From Sphingomonas albertensis (GTDB lineage Bacteria > Pseudomonadota > Alphaproteobacteria > Sphingomonadales > Sphingomonadaceae): DNA of 64,000 nt. The DNA is taken from positions 62,001-126,000 of the forward strand of contig NZ_JACONT010000002.1 of assembly GCF_014358075.1 (NCBI RefSeq). Direction: 5' to 3'. A program made the translations under genes and the position numbers. This document shows positions 45,026-53,342 of the stretch, one piece after another (the first letter of the stretch is position 1; every line of letters begins with the position of its first letter). The notes beneath the pieces are model-generated. The model saw only the letters and a program-made list of their open reading frames with translations, had not been told where the DNA came from and did no database searches.

Positions 45026-45763
45026 ATGTCCTTTTCAACGAGCATTGGCAGGTTCCGGGATGGCAATCCCGCGCCGTTGTACGTCCAGCTTCAGCAGTTG
45101 ATCCGCGATGCGATCAACCGCAACGTGCTGGCCAAGGACGACGCGCTCCCGGCCGAACGCGATCTTGCGATAGAATACGACGTGTCGCGCATCACCGTGC
45201 GGAAAGCGATCGGCGGGCTGGTCGAGGAAGGCCTGCTCACCCGCCGCCGCGGCGCGGGGACGTTCGTCGCCACCCGCGTCGAAAAGAGCTTCTCGAAGCT
45301 GTCGTCCTTTTCGGAGGACATGCAGTCGCGCGGTCGCACGCCGAGCAGCGCGTGGGTCAGCCGCACGATCGGCATGGTGACGCCGGAGGAATCGCTGTCG
45401 CTCGGGCTGTCGCCAGGCTCGGCGGTGTACCGGTTCCAGCGCATCCGCTACGCCGACGACACGCCGATGGCGCTCGAATACTCGACGATCGCCGGCTACT
45501 GCCTGCCGACGATCGATGCCGTCCAGGACTCGTTGTACGAAGCGCTCGAAACGGCGGGCAACCGTCCGGTCCGCGCGCTGCAACGCCTGCGCGCGGTCCA
45601 TTTCAGCCCGGAGCATGCCAAGATGCTCGGTGTCGATGCAGGCCATGCCGGCCTGTTCATCGAACGCCGCGGCTTCCTGCGCGATGGCCGGGCCGCCGAA
45701 TTCACCCAATCCTATTACCGTGGCGACGCGTACGACCTCGTCGCCGAACTCAACGACATCTGA
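45026..45763 (+). CDS. GntR family regulator with UTRA domain (NagR-like)
   Basis: A 245-residue HutC-type regulator. The N-terminal winged helix (about residues 15-82) includes LPAERDLAIEYDVSRITVRK and EGLLTRRRGAGTFV. The UTRA effector domain covers about 100-240 (YRFQRIRYADDTPMALEYS). Such proteins of nag loci sense GlcNAc-6-phosphate or glucosamine-6-phosphate. It sits between cutC and the deaminase gene and probably controls both arms of the locus through the receptor-cutC gap. No proof of ligand is possible from sequence. Confidence 0.92.
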   Translation: MSFSTSIGRFRDGNPAPLYVQLQQLIRDAINRNVLAKDDALPAERDLAIEYDVSRITVRKAIGGLVEEGLLTRRRGAGTFVATRVEKSFSKLSSFSEDMQSRGRTPSSAWVSRTIGMVTPEESLSLGLSPGSAVYRFQRIRYADDTPMALEYSTIAGYCLPTIDAVQDSLYEALETAGNRPVRALQRLRAVHFSPEHAKMLGVDAGHAGLFIERRGFLRDGRAAEFTQSYYRGDAYDLVAELNDI

Positions 45764-45797
45764 CGCCGGCGCACGGGCGCCGGCCGGGGGGCATACC

Positions 45798-46850
45798 GTG
45801 ACCGAGACTATCACCGCGACCACCGCGTCGCCGCAGACGCTGATGTACAGCGAAGCCGCTGAAGCCGCCGACGCCGTTGCGCGGTTGCTCGCCGCCAACC
45901 GCGACGCGCTGACGGCACTTGGCGAGCGCCTCCGCGCCGCGCCGCCGGCCGTGGTCGTGACGTGCGCGCGCGGGTCTTCGGATCATGCCGCGACCTATGG
46001 CAAATACCTGATCGAGACGCTGCTCGGCGTGCCCGTCGCCTCGGCCGCGCCGTCGGTATCGTCGGTCTATGCCGGACCGATGGCGCCCGGCACCGCGCTG
46101 GTGATCGCAGTGTCGCAGAGCGGCCGCAGCCCCGATCTGCTCGCCACCGTGTCCGCCTATCAGACCGCCGGCGCGCATGTCGTCGCGTTCGTCAACGACG
46201 AGTCGTCGCCGCTCGCCGAGATGGCCGACACGATGATCGCGCTGAAGGCCGGGCCGGAGCGCTCGGTCGCGGCGACCAAATCCTATATCTGCGCGCTCGC
46301 GGCGTTCGCAGCCCTGACCGCGGCCTGGTCGCGGAACGACGCGCTGACCAAGGCGATCGACACGCTTCCCGACATGCTCACGCTCGCATTCGGTGCGAAC
46401 TGGACGTCGGTGGTCGATGCGCTCGCCGACGCCAACAACCTGTTCGTGATCGGCCGTGGCTATGGCTACGGCATCGCGCAGGAAGCGGCGTTGAAGCTCA
46501 AGGAGACCTGCGCGCTCCATGCAGAGGCGTTCAGCGCCGCCGAAGTCCGCCACGGGCCGATGGCGATCGTCAACGACGGCTTCCCGCTGATCGCGTTCGC
46601 CACCTCCGACGCCGCTGGCGATGGCGTGCGCGAAGCTGCCGCCGAGTTTGCGGCACGTGGCGCGCGCGTCTGCCTCGCCGATGCGAAGGCGAATGGCGAC
46701 ACCGTCCCCGCCGCCTACACCGCGCATCCCGCGATCGAACCGATCCTCATGATCCAGAGCTTCTACCGCATGGCCAATGCCCTCTCGCTGCGTCGCGGGC
46801 TAAACCCCGACGCGCCGCTTCACCTCTGCAAGGTGACGAAGACGGTATGA
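45798..46850 (+). CDS. SIS-domain glucosamine-6-phosphate deaminase-like protein (NagB-II type)
   Basis: A 350-residue protein made of two SIS domains, like the isomerase half of GlmS without the glutaminase domain. Sugar-phosphate-binding motifs are CARGSSDHAATYGKYLIE (about residues 55-72), SQSGRSPD, AATKSYI, and RGYGYGIAQEAALKLKET with HAEAFSAAEVRHGP in the second domain. Such NagB-II proteins deaminate glucosamine-6-phosphate to fructose-6-phosphate, and no classical NagB is seen here. The start is taken as GTG at 45798 with GGGGGG upstream; ATG at 45843 is an alternative. The stop overlaps nagA by ATGA. Confidence 0.88.
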   Translation: MTETITATTASPQTLMYSEAAEAADAVARLLAANRDALTALGERLRAAPPAVVVTCARGSSDHAATYGKYLIETLLGVPVASAAPSVSSVYAGPMAPGTALVIAVSQSGRSPDLLATVSAYQTAGAHVVAFVNDESSPLAEMADTMIALKAGPERSVAATKSYICALAAFAALTAAWSRNDALTKAIDTLPDMLTLAFGANWTSVVDALADANNLFVIGRGYGYGIAQEAALKLKETCALHAEAFSAAEVRHGPMAIVNDGFPLIAFATSDAAGDGVREAAAEFAARGARVCLADAKANGDTVPAAYTAHPAIEPILMIQSFYRMANALSLRRGLNPDAPLHLCKVTKTV

Positions 46851-47998
46851 GCGAGTCTCAGTTTCACGTCGTCAACGGCACCGTCGTCACGCCCGACGGC
46901 CTGCTGAACGGCGCAACGATCCGCGTCGTCGGTGACCGGATCGCCTTGATAACCCCGCTCGAGCGGGTCGCGTCCGAGGCGATCGACCTCGACGGCGGCT
47001 GGCTCGTCCCCGGGTTCATCGACACGCAGGTCAACGGCGGCGGCGGCGTCCTGCTCAACGACCAGCCGACCGTCGAGGGCATTGCCGCGATCGGTGCCGC
47101 GCATGTCCCCTATGGCACGACCGCATTCATGCCGACGCTGATCAGCGACACGCCCGAGGTGATCGAGGCGACGCTCGACGCGATGGACGCGGCGATCCTC
47201 GCCGGTGTTCCCGGTGTGGTCGGTGCGCACATCGAAGGCCCGTGGATCAATCCCTCGCGCAAGGGCATTCACGATCCGGCCAAGTTCCGGCTGCTCGACG
47301 ATGCCATGATCGAACTGCTGATCCGTCCGCGCAAGGGCCGCGTGATGGTGACGCTGGCCCCCGAGCTGACCGACGCGGCGTCGATCGCGCGGCTGGTCGC
47401 AGGCGGCGTGATCGTCAGCGCGGGCCATACCGACGCCGACTATGAGACGATCATCGATGCGGTCGGCGCGGGCCTCAGCGGGATCACGCATCTGTTCAAC
47501 GCGATGTCGCCGCTGCTCCACCGCGCGCCGGGCGTAGTCGGCGCCGCGCTCGACGATCGCCACGTCTATTGCGGACTGATCGCCGATGGATTGCACGTCC
47601 ACGACGCCGCGCTTCGTCTCGCGCTCAACGCACGACCAAATGACCGGCTGATGCTGGTCAGCGACGCGATGCCGTCGGTCGGCGCGGTCGACAAGGATTT
47701 TCGCCTGCAGGGGCGCCTGATCCATGTCGAGGACGGCAAATGTTTCGGCGAGGACGGCACGCTGGCCGGCTCCGATCTCGACATGGCGGGCGCGGTTCGC
47801 AATTTCGTCGCGCGGACTCATACCGACGTCGCCACCGCGGCGGCGATGGCGGCGACCAACCCCGCCGCCTTCCTCGGCCTCGGCCATGAGCGCGGTGCGC
47901 TCGCCCCCGGCTTGCGCGCCGACTGGGTCGCCCTCACCGCCGACCTGATGCCCGCGGGCACCTGGATCGGCGGCCAACTGGTCGCGGGCAGGACGTAA
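46847..47998 (+). CDS. nagA: N-acetylglucosamine-6-phosphate deacetylase
   Basis: A 383-residue amidohydrolase removing acetate from GlcNAc-6-phosphate. Visible metal and substrate motifs: GFIDTQVNGGGGV (about 52-64), HIEGPWINPSRKGIHDP (about 127-143), SAGHTDADY (about 193-201), THLFNAMSPLLHRAPG (about 214-229), and LVSDAMPSVG (about 269-278). Length matches the family. It lies between the deaminase gene (ATGA overlap) and the PTS fusion gene (4 bases after the stop), which completes the route from GlcNAc-6-P to fructose-6-P. Confidence 0.97.
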   Translation: MSESQFHVVNGTVVTPDGLLNGATIRVVGDRIALITPLERVASEAIDLDGGWLVPGFIDTQVNGGGGVLLNDQPTVEGIAAIGAAHVPYGTTAFMPTLISDTPEVIEATLDAMDAAILAGVPGVVGAHIEGPWINPSRKGIHDPAKFRLLDDAMIELLIRPRKGRVMVTLAPELTDAASIARLVAGGVIVSAGHTDADYETIIDAVGAGLSGITHLFNAMSPLLHRAPGVVGAALDDRHVYCGLIADGLHVHDAALRLALNARPNDRLMLVSDAMPSVGAVDKDFRLQGRLIHVEDGKCFGEDGTLAGSDLDMAGAVRNFVARTHTDVATAAAMAATNPAAFLGLGHERGALAPGLRADWVALTADLMPAGTWIGGQLVAGRT

Positions 47999-48002
47999 CG
48001 CC

Positions 48003-50609
48003 ATGAATCCGATCATCCTGACGTCGCCCCTCCAGGGCTGGGCATCGTCTCTCGAGGCGGTTCCCGACCCGGTCTTCGCCGAACGGATGATGGGCGACGG
48101 GATCGCCGTCGATCCGACCGGCAATTGCCTCCATGCGCCGTGCGACGCGGTCGTGCTGAGCGTCCATGCCAGCGGCCACGCGATCACGCTACGCACCCCC
48201 GAGGGTGCCGAGATCCTGATGCATATCGGGCTCGACACGGTGGCACTCGGCGGCCGCGGGTTCACGCCCTGCGTGGCCGAGGGCGCGAGCGTCCAGCGGC
48301 TCGACCCGCTGATCCGCTTCGACCTCGACCTGCTGGTCTGCGAGGCGCGCGCGGTCATCACGCCGGTGATCGTCACCAACCCCGAACGCTTCACGATCGT
48401 CCGCCGCGAGACCGACAAACTGGTCGGTGTCGGCGAAGCGATGATGACGCTCGAACCCCGCGTCGATGCAGCCGACATGGCCGTGGTCGAAGGCGACACC
48501 GTCCGCCGCACGATCGTCGTGCCGCTGGTCCACGGCATCCATGCACGCCCCGCCGCCCGCATCGGCGAGACCGCGCGGAAGTTCGCGTCCGAGGTCAAAA
48601 TCTCCAAGGACGAGCGTGACGGCAACGTCCGCAGTCCCGTCGCGCTAATGGCGCTGGGGTTAAAACTCGGCGACGAGATCACGCTCGCAGCCACCGGTCC
48701 AGACGCCGCCGATGCGCTCGCTGCGATCGGCGACCTGATCCTTGGCGGCATGGGCGAGAAGGCCGGGTCTGGTGCCCCCACGCCCCCGACAGCAGCACCG
48801 TCCACTTCCGTGTTCCCCCGCGAAGGCGGGGGCCCAGGAACCACGAACGATGGCGCTGCTGGGTCCTGGCCCCCCGCCTCCGCGGGGGAACGGGGCGCTG
48901 CAAGCGCGAAGGTTCTGACCCTCCCCGCCGATGGCCGCCTCCCCGGCGTCACCGCCTCCCCCGGAATCGCGATCGGCCAGGCCGGACTCTTCCGCCTCGC
49001 CGAGATCGCCGTGACCCGCGAAGGCTCCGGCGCGACCGCCGAACGGACCGCACTCGACGCCGCACTCGCCACGGTCACAGACCGCCTCGCCACCAAATCC
49101 GCCACCGCCATCGGCGCCGAACGCGCGATCCTCACCGCGCATACCGCCCTGCTCGACGACCCGACCCTGACCGACGCCGCACACGCCGCGATCGCGCAAG
49201 GCGACAGCGCCGCCTACGCGTGGCGCACCGCGATCCGCGCCCAAGCCGATGCGCTCAAAGCGACCGGCGACGCGCGCCTCGCGGAGCGCGCCGACGACAT
49301 GCTCGATCTCGAACGCCAGGTCCTGCGCGCCCTCGCCGGCGAAGACCTCGACGAACGCCTCACCTTCCCACCCGGTACAATCCTGCTGGCCGACGACCTG
49401 CTCCCCTCGCACCTGCTCGGCCTCGACACCGCGTCGATCGTCGGCTTCTGCGTCGAGCGCGGCGGACCGACCTCGCACGTCGCGATCCTCGCCGCGACGA
49501 TCGGGCTCCCCGCCCTCGTCGCGGTAGGTCCTGCGCTCGCCGAGATCACCGCGGGAACGCCGCTGATCCTCGACGCCGGCGCAGGCCTGCTCCACGTCGC
49601 GCCCGATGCCGAAACGCAGGCGACCGCGCAAACCGCGTTCGACGCGCAGACCGAACGCCGCCGCGCCGCGCTCGCCAACGCCGCGCGCGAATGCCGCACG
49701 CAGGACGGCGTCCGCATCGAAGCCTTCGCCAATCTCGGCTCGGCCGACGATGCCGACGCGGCCGTCCGCAACGGCGCCGAGGGCTGCGGCCTGCTCCGCA
49801 CCGAATTCCTGTTCCTCGAACGCGACAGCGCGCCCAGCGTCGACGAACAGACCGCCGACTACCAGCGCATCGCCGACACGCTCGACGGTCGCCCGCTGAT
49901 CGTCCGCCTGCTCGACATCGGCGGCGACAAGCCCGCGCCCTACCTCCCGATCGCCGCGGAAGAGAACCCGGCGCTAGGCTTGCGCGGCATCCGCGTCGGG
50001 CTCGCGCACCCCGAGATGCTCGACGCCCAGCTGCGCGCGATCCTCACGGTCCGCCCCGCCGGCCAGTGCCGCATCATGGTCCCGATGATCGCAAGCCTCG
50101 CCGAACTCCGCGCCGTCCGCGCCGCGCTAGACGCCGCTGCCGCCGCGATCGGGCACACAGAGCACGTCGCGCTCGGCATCATGATCGAGACCCCCGCCGC
50201 CGCGATCACCGCCGACCTGCTCGCCAGCGAGGCCGATTTCCTGTCGATCGGCACCAACGACCTGACGCAATACGCACTGGCCATGGACCGCGGCAATCCG
50301 GCGGTCGCCAGCGACCTCGACGGGCTCCACCCCGCCGTGCTGCGCCTGATCGCACGTACCTGCGAAGGTGGCGCGGTCCACGGCAAATGGACCGGCGTGT
50401 GTGGGGGCCTTGCCTCCGATCCGCTCGCGGTGCCGATCCTGATCGGCCTCGGCGTCACCGAACTCTCGTCGGCGCCCGCGCTCGTCCCCGAGATCAAGGC
50501 GGTGGTCGCGACGCTCACGATCGACGCCTGTCGCGCCCATGCCGCGGCGGCGATGAACTGTATTTCAGCCGCGGACGTGCGAACGCTCGCCCGGAGTTTC
50601 CGCCCATGA
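48003..50609 (+). CDS. ptsP: Fused PTS IIA-HPr-Enzyme I (NagF-type phosphoenolpyruvate--protein phosphotransferase)
   Basis: An 868-residue multiphosphoryl transfer protein. Domain order: IIA-Glc-like (about 1-150, H59 and active-site H74 in LMHIGLDTV), HPr (about 168-250, H180 in GIHARPAA), Enzyme I (about 312-868, phospho-His H492 in GGPTSHVAILAA, then PEP-binding barrel with GGDKPAPYLP and FLSIGTNDLTQYALAMDR). It moves phosphate from PEP to the NagE IIB domain. The HPr-EI linker (about residues 268-300) is encoded by a palindromic repeat. It overlaps nagE by ATGA. A dedicated fused phosphotransfer chain means GlcNAc uptake need not rely on general PTS proteins. Confidence 0.95.
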   Translation: MNPIILTSPLQGWASSLEAVPDPVFAERMMGDGIAVDPTGNCLHAPCDAVVLSVHASGHAITLRTPEGAEILMHIGLDTVALGGRGFTPCVAEGASVQRLDPLIRFDLDLLVCEARAVITPVIVTNPERFTIVRRETDKLVGVGEAMMTLEPRVDAADMAVVEGDTVRRTIVVPLVHGIHARPAARIGETARKFASEVKISKDERDGNVRSPVALMALGLKLGDEITLAATGPDAADALAAIGDLILGGMGEKAGSGAPTPPTAAPSTSVFPREGGGPGTTNDGAAGSWPPASAGERGAASAKVLTLPADGRLPGVTASPGIAIGQAGLFRLAEIAVTREGSGATAERTALDAALATVTDRLATKSATAIGAERAILTAHTALLDDPTLTDAAHAAIAQGDSAAYAWRTAIRAQADALKATGDARLAERADDMLDLERQVLRALAGEDLDERLTFPPGTILLADDLLPSHLLGLDTASIVGFCVERGGPTSHVAILAATIGLPALVAVGPALAEITAGTPLILDAGAGLLHVAPDAETQATAQTAFDAQTERRRAALANAARECRTQDGVRIEAFANLGSADDADAAVRNGAEGCGLLRTEFLFLERDSAPSVDEQTADYQRIADTLDGRPLIVRLLDIGGDKPAPYLPIAAEENPALGLRGIRVGLAHPEMLDAQLRAILTVRPAGQCRIMVPMIASLAELRAVRAALDAAAAAIGHTEHVALGIMIETPAAAITADLLASEADFLSIGTNDLTQYALAMDRGNPAVASDLDGLHPAVLRLIARTCEGGAVHGKWTGVCGGLASDPLAVPILIGLGVTELSSAPALVPEIKAVVATLTIDACRAHAAAAMNCISAADVRTLARSFRP
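48812..48891. repeat. Palindromic repeat inside ptsP
   Basis: Arms 48812-48839 and 48864-48891 (28 bases each) are reverse complements with two mismatches around a 24-base loop. The arms contain the CCCGCGAAGGCGGG module of the intergenic elements at 10828 and 14844. It is 80 bases long, and the reading frame is open through it, giving a Gly/Pro/Ala-rich linker. Confidence 0.88.
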
Positions 50610-52327
50610 AGTCCGTGCTCGAAGCCCTCCAGCCGCTCGGCCGCGCGCTCATGCTGCCGATCGCGGTGCTCCCCGTCGCCGGGCTTTTGCTCCGTCTTGG
50701 CCAGCCCGACCTGCTCGACATCGCGGTGCTCAGCGCGGCCGGCGACGCGATCTTCTCGCACCTCGGCCTGCTCTTCGCGATCGGCGTCGCCACCGGTTTC
50801 GCCCGCGACGGCAACGGTGCTGCGTGTCTAGCCGGCGTGGTCTGCTACCTCGTCACCACCCAAGGCGCGCAAGCCTTGATGACCGTCCCCGCCGACGCGT
50901 TGAAAGGCCTGACCGGCGACACGATCGCACTCGCCACCGCCGCGTGGAAGGCCAAGGCGATCGCCCGCCTCGACGTACCGATCGGTATCCTCTCCGGGCT
51001 AATCGGCGGCAGTTTCTACAACCGCTTCTCGGCGATCGCGCTCCCCGAATATCTCGCCTTCTTCGGTGGACGCCGGTTCGTCCCGATCGTCAGCGGCGTC
51101 GCGGGCCTCGTGCTCGGCATCGTCGTCGGCCTCGGCTTCGGCGCGCTCAGCACCGGCATCGACGGCCTCAGCTACGGAATCAGCGGCGCCGGCGGGTTCG
51201 GCCTGTTCGCGTTCGGCCTGCTCAACCGCCTGCTGCTCGTCACCGGGCTGCACCATCTGCTCAACAACATCGTCTGGTTCGTCGCCGGCGATTACCAGGG
51301 CACCACGGGAGACCTCCGACGCTTCTTCGCAGGCGATCCGACTGCGGGCAGTTTCATGGCCGGGTTCTTCCCGGTGATGATGTTCGGCCTGCCCGCCGCG
51401 TGTCTGGCGATGTACCACGCCGCGCTGCCCGAACGCCGGAAAGCAGTCGGCGGCATGCTGCTCAGCCTCGCGCTCACCTCGATGCTGACCGGCGTGACCG
51501 AGCCGATCGAGTTCAGCTTCATGTTCCTCGCACCCGTGCTCTACGCGATCCACGCGGTGCTGACCGGCGTGTCGATGGCGTTGATGGATGCACTCGGCGT
51601 GAAACTCGGCTTCGGCTTTTCCGCCGGGCTGTTCGATTACGTGCTGAACTACGGCAAGGCGACCAAGCCGCTGCTGCTGCTCCCGATCGGCCTCGCCTAC
51701 GCCGCGATTTATTACGTCCTGTTCCGCACCGTCATCAAACGCCTCGACCTCCCGACGCCGGGCCGCGAGCGCGACGCTCCAGTGGCAGCGGCAACGGTCG
51801 CCAAGAGCGAACGCGGTGCAGCGTTTGCCGAAGCGCTCGGCGGCGCCGCCAACCTCACCAGCGTCGGCGCCTGCACGACCCGGTTGCGGCTGATCGTCGT
51901 GAACCAGAAACGCGTCGACGAGGCCCGTCTCAAGGCGCTCGGCGCACGCGGCCTGATCCGCCCGTCCGCCAACGCGCTCCAGATCGTCCTCGGTCCGATC
52001 GCGGACTCGGTCGCGGTCGAGATTCGCGACGCGATCGCAGCGCCGAGCGAGGCGACACCCGCCGCCCCCCCAACCGCAGAGCCGGCACCGGTCGCAACCA
52101 ACGACATCCGGCTCACCCCCGCCACCGTCGCCGCACTCGGCGGCGCGGACAACCTGGAGGCGGCAAGCCAGCACGGCACCCGGCTGCGGATTCGCCTGAA
52201 GGATGTCGACCGCGCCTCGACACCCGCGCTGGAAGCACTGGGCATCCACGCGATCGCCCGCCCGGCGCCAGGCCTGCTCCACCTGCTGCTGGCCGGGGAC
52301 GCCGACGCGGCGATCATCGCGGTCTGA
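50606..52327 (+). CDS. nagE: PTS N-acetylglucosamine transporter subunit IIC-IIB with extra IIB-like domain
   Basis: A 573-residue inner-membrane permease. The IIC part covers about residues 1-375 with the GlcNAc/glucose-type motifs LVTGLHHLLNNIVWFVAGDY and LTGVTEPIEFSFMFLAP. A IIB domain follows (about 404-475) with the phosphorylated Cys423 in GACTTRLRL. A second IIB-like domain (about 504-573) aligns with the first, LGGAxNL being at 411 and 511, but has His523 (SQHGTRLRI) where the Cys should be. It takes up and phosphorylates GlcNAc. No IIA domain is fused; that is supplied by the gene upstream. A strong terminator hairpin follows the stop. Confidence 0.94.
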   Translation: MKSVLEALQPLGRALMLPIAVLPVAGLLLRLGQPDLLDIAVLSAAGDAIFSHLGLLFAIGVATGFARDGNGAACLAGVVCYLVTTQGAQALMTVPADALKGLTGDTIALATAAWKAKAIARLDVPIGILSGLIGGSFYNRFSAIALPEYLAFFGGRRFVPIVSGVAGLVLGIVVGLGFGALSTGIDGLSYGISGAGGFGLFAFGLLNRLLLVTGLHHLLNNIVWFVAGDYQGTTGDLRRFFAGDPTAGSFMAGFFPVMMFGLPAACLAMYHAALPERRKAVGGMLLSLALTSMLTGVTEPIEFSFMFLAPVLYAIHAVLTGVSMALMDALGVKLGFGFSAGLFDYVLNYGKATKPLLLLPIGLAYAAIYYVLFRTVIKRLDLPTPGRERDAPVAAATVAKSERGAAFAEALGGAANLTSVGACTTRLRLIVVNQKRVDEARLKALGARGLIRPSANALQIVLGPIADSVAVEIRDAIAAPSEATPAAPPTAEPAPVATNDIRLTPATVAALGGADNLEAASQHGTRLRIRLKDVDRASTPALEALGIHAIARPAPGLLHLLLAGDADAAIIAV

Positions 52328-52335
52328 CCGCGCGC

Positions 52336-52371
52336 CCTGTCGGCATCCCCGATCCGCGGGATGCCGACAGG
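52336..52371. terminator. Bidirectional terminator hairpin
   Basis: CCTGTCGGCATCCC (52336-52349) and GGGATGCCGACAGG (52358-52371) are a perfect 14-base stem with an 8-base loop, 8 bases after the nagE stop and 16 bases before the convergent stop of the DJ-1 family gene. No long T-run follows, so it may be Rho-assisted. Confidence 0.75.
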
Positions 52372-52387
52372 ATCTACCGCGGGGCGA

Positions 52388-53068
52388 TCAGGCGGCCAGC
52401 GCGTCCAGCAGCGCCCGTGCGGCGGCGGCGGACGAGCCGGGGTTCTGCCCGGTGATGAGCAACCCGTCCCGCACCACATACGATCCCCAGTCGGGGCCGC
52501 GCGAATAGACGCCACCCTTGGCCGTCAGTTCGTCCTCGACGAGGAACGGCACCACGTCGGTCAAGCCGACCGCGTCTTCTTCCGAATTGGCGAACCCCGT
52601 CACTTTCTTGCCCTCGACCAGCGGCCGTCCGTCGGCGGTCTTCACGTGACGCAGGACGCCCGGCGCGTGGCAGACGAGCGCTACCGGCTTGCTGGCCGCC
52701 AGCGTGGTTTCGATGAGGTCGATCGAAATGGCGTCCTCGGCCAGGTCCCAGAGCGGACCGTGCCCACCGGGGTAGAACACGGTGTCGAAGTCGGTCGCCG
52801 AGACGTCCGCGAGTTTCACGGTGCTCGCCAACGCCGCCTTGGCCTCGCCATCCGCCTCGAAACGGCGCGTATCGTCGGTCTGGCTGTCGGGCTCGTTGCT
52901 CTTGGGATCAAGCGGCGGCTGCCCGCCCTTGGGCGAAGCCAACGTGATCTCCGCGCCGGCGTCCTTGAAGATGTAATAGGGCGCGGCGAGCTCCTCGAGC
53001 CAGAAGCCCGTCTTGCGGCCGGTGTCGCCGAGCGTGTCGTGCGACGTGAGTATCATCAGGATCTTCAT
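52388..53068 (-). CDS. DJ-1/PfpI family protein (class I glutamine amidotransferase-like)
   Basis: A 226-residue cytoplasmic protein of the DJ-1/PfpI superfamily. The nucleophile Cys lies in VALVCHAPG (about residue 136), preceded by the conserved FYPGGHGPLWDL segment; the N-terminus MKILMILTSHD is typical. Relatives act as glyoxalase III-like or stress-response hydrolases. The start chosen is the ATG before MKILMIL; in-frame Met codons lie 5 and 14 codons upstream. It is divergent from a TetR regulator with paired palindromic operators between them, so it is likely induced by a reactive electrophile or similar signal (inference). Confidence 0.88.
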   Translation of the reverse strand: MKILMILTSHDTLGDTGRKTGFWLEELAAPYYIFKDAGAEITLASPKGGQPPLDPKSNEPDSQTDDTRRFEADGEAKAALASTVKLADVSATDFDTVFYPGGHGPLWDLAEDAISIDLIETTLAASKPVALVCHAPGVLRHVKTADGRPLVEGKKVTGFANSEEDAVGLTDVVPFLVEDELTAKGGVYSRGPDWGSYVVRDGLLITGQNPGSSAAAARALLDALAA

Positions 53069-53204
53069 GCGATGTCCTTCCATATCTTGGAGCGGCCAAG
53101 AACCGGGCAAACCAGGGAAACGGTCGCGAATGCCTCCGCCAACGTTGGGTCGATGGGAGCAGCGTCGCCTCGCCGAGTAACGCCGATGGATGACACTTAG
53201 GCAT

Positions 53205-53225
53205 CACTAGACCGGTCGTCTAGTG
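53205..53225. promoter_or_regulatory. TetR operator candidate 1
   Basis: CACTAGAC and GTCTAGTG form an 8-base inverted repeat with a 5-base centre. The 15-base core TAGACCGGTCGTCTA (53208-53222) differs by one base from the reverse complement of the second site, whose core starts exactly 100 bases later. It lies about 137 bases upstream of the DJ-1 family start. Confidence 0.65.
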
Positions 53226-53304
53226 AAAATATTGGGCGTTGTGGTCTGCACATCCACAGCATGAGGGCGCCATCACCGACAGCCGCTACCTACATGCCTA
53301 ACAT

Positions 53305-53325
53305 CACTAGACGATCGGTCTACGC
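53305..53325. promoter_or_regulatory. TetR operator candidate 2
   Basis: Core TAGACGATCGGTCTA (53308-53322), preceded by CAC as in site 1, lies 17 bases before the TetR start codon and next to its AAGGAAAGG ribosome site. Such a position allows autorepression. Confidence 0.65.
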
Positions 53326-53342
53326 ATTGATAAGGAAAGGTC

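Noticed and set aside
45798..46850. GlmS glucosamine-6-phosphate synthase fragment
   Set aside because: The protein is complete in itself with two SIS domains and lies with nagA, fitting a catabolic NagB-II deaminase rather than a broken GlmS.
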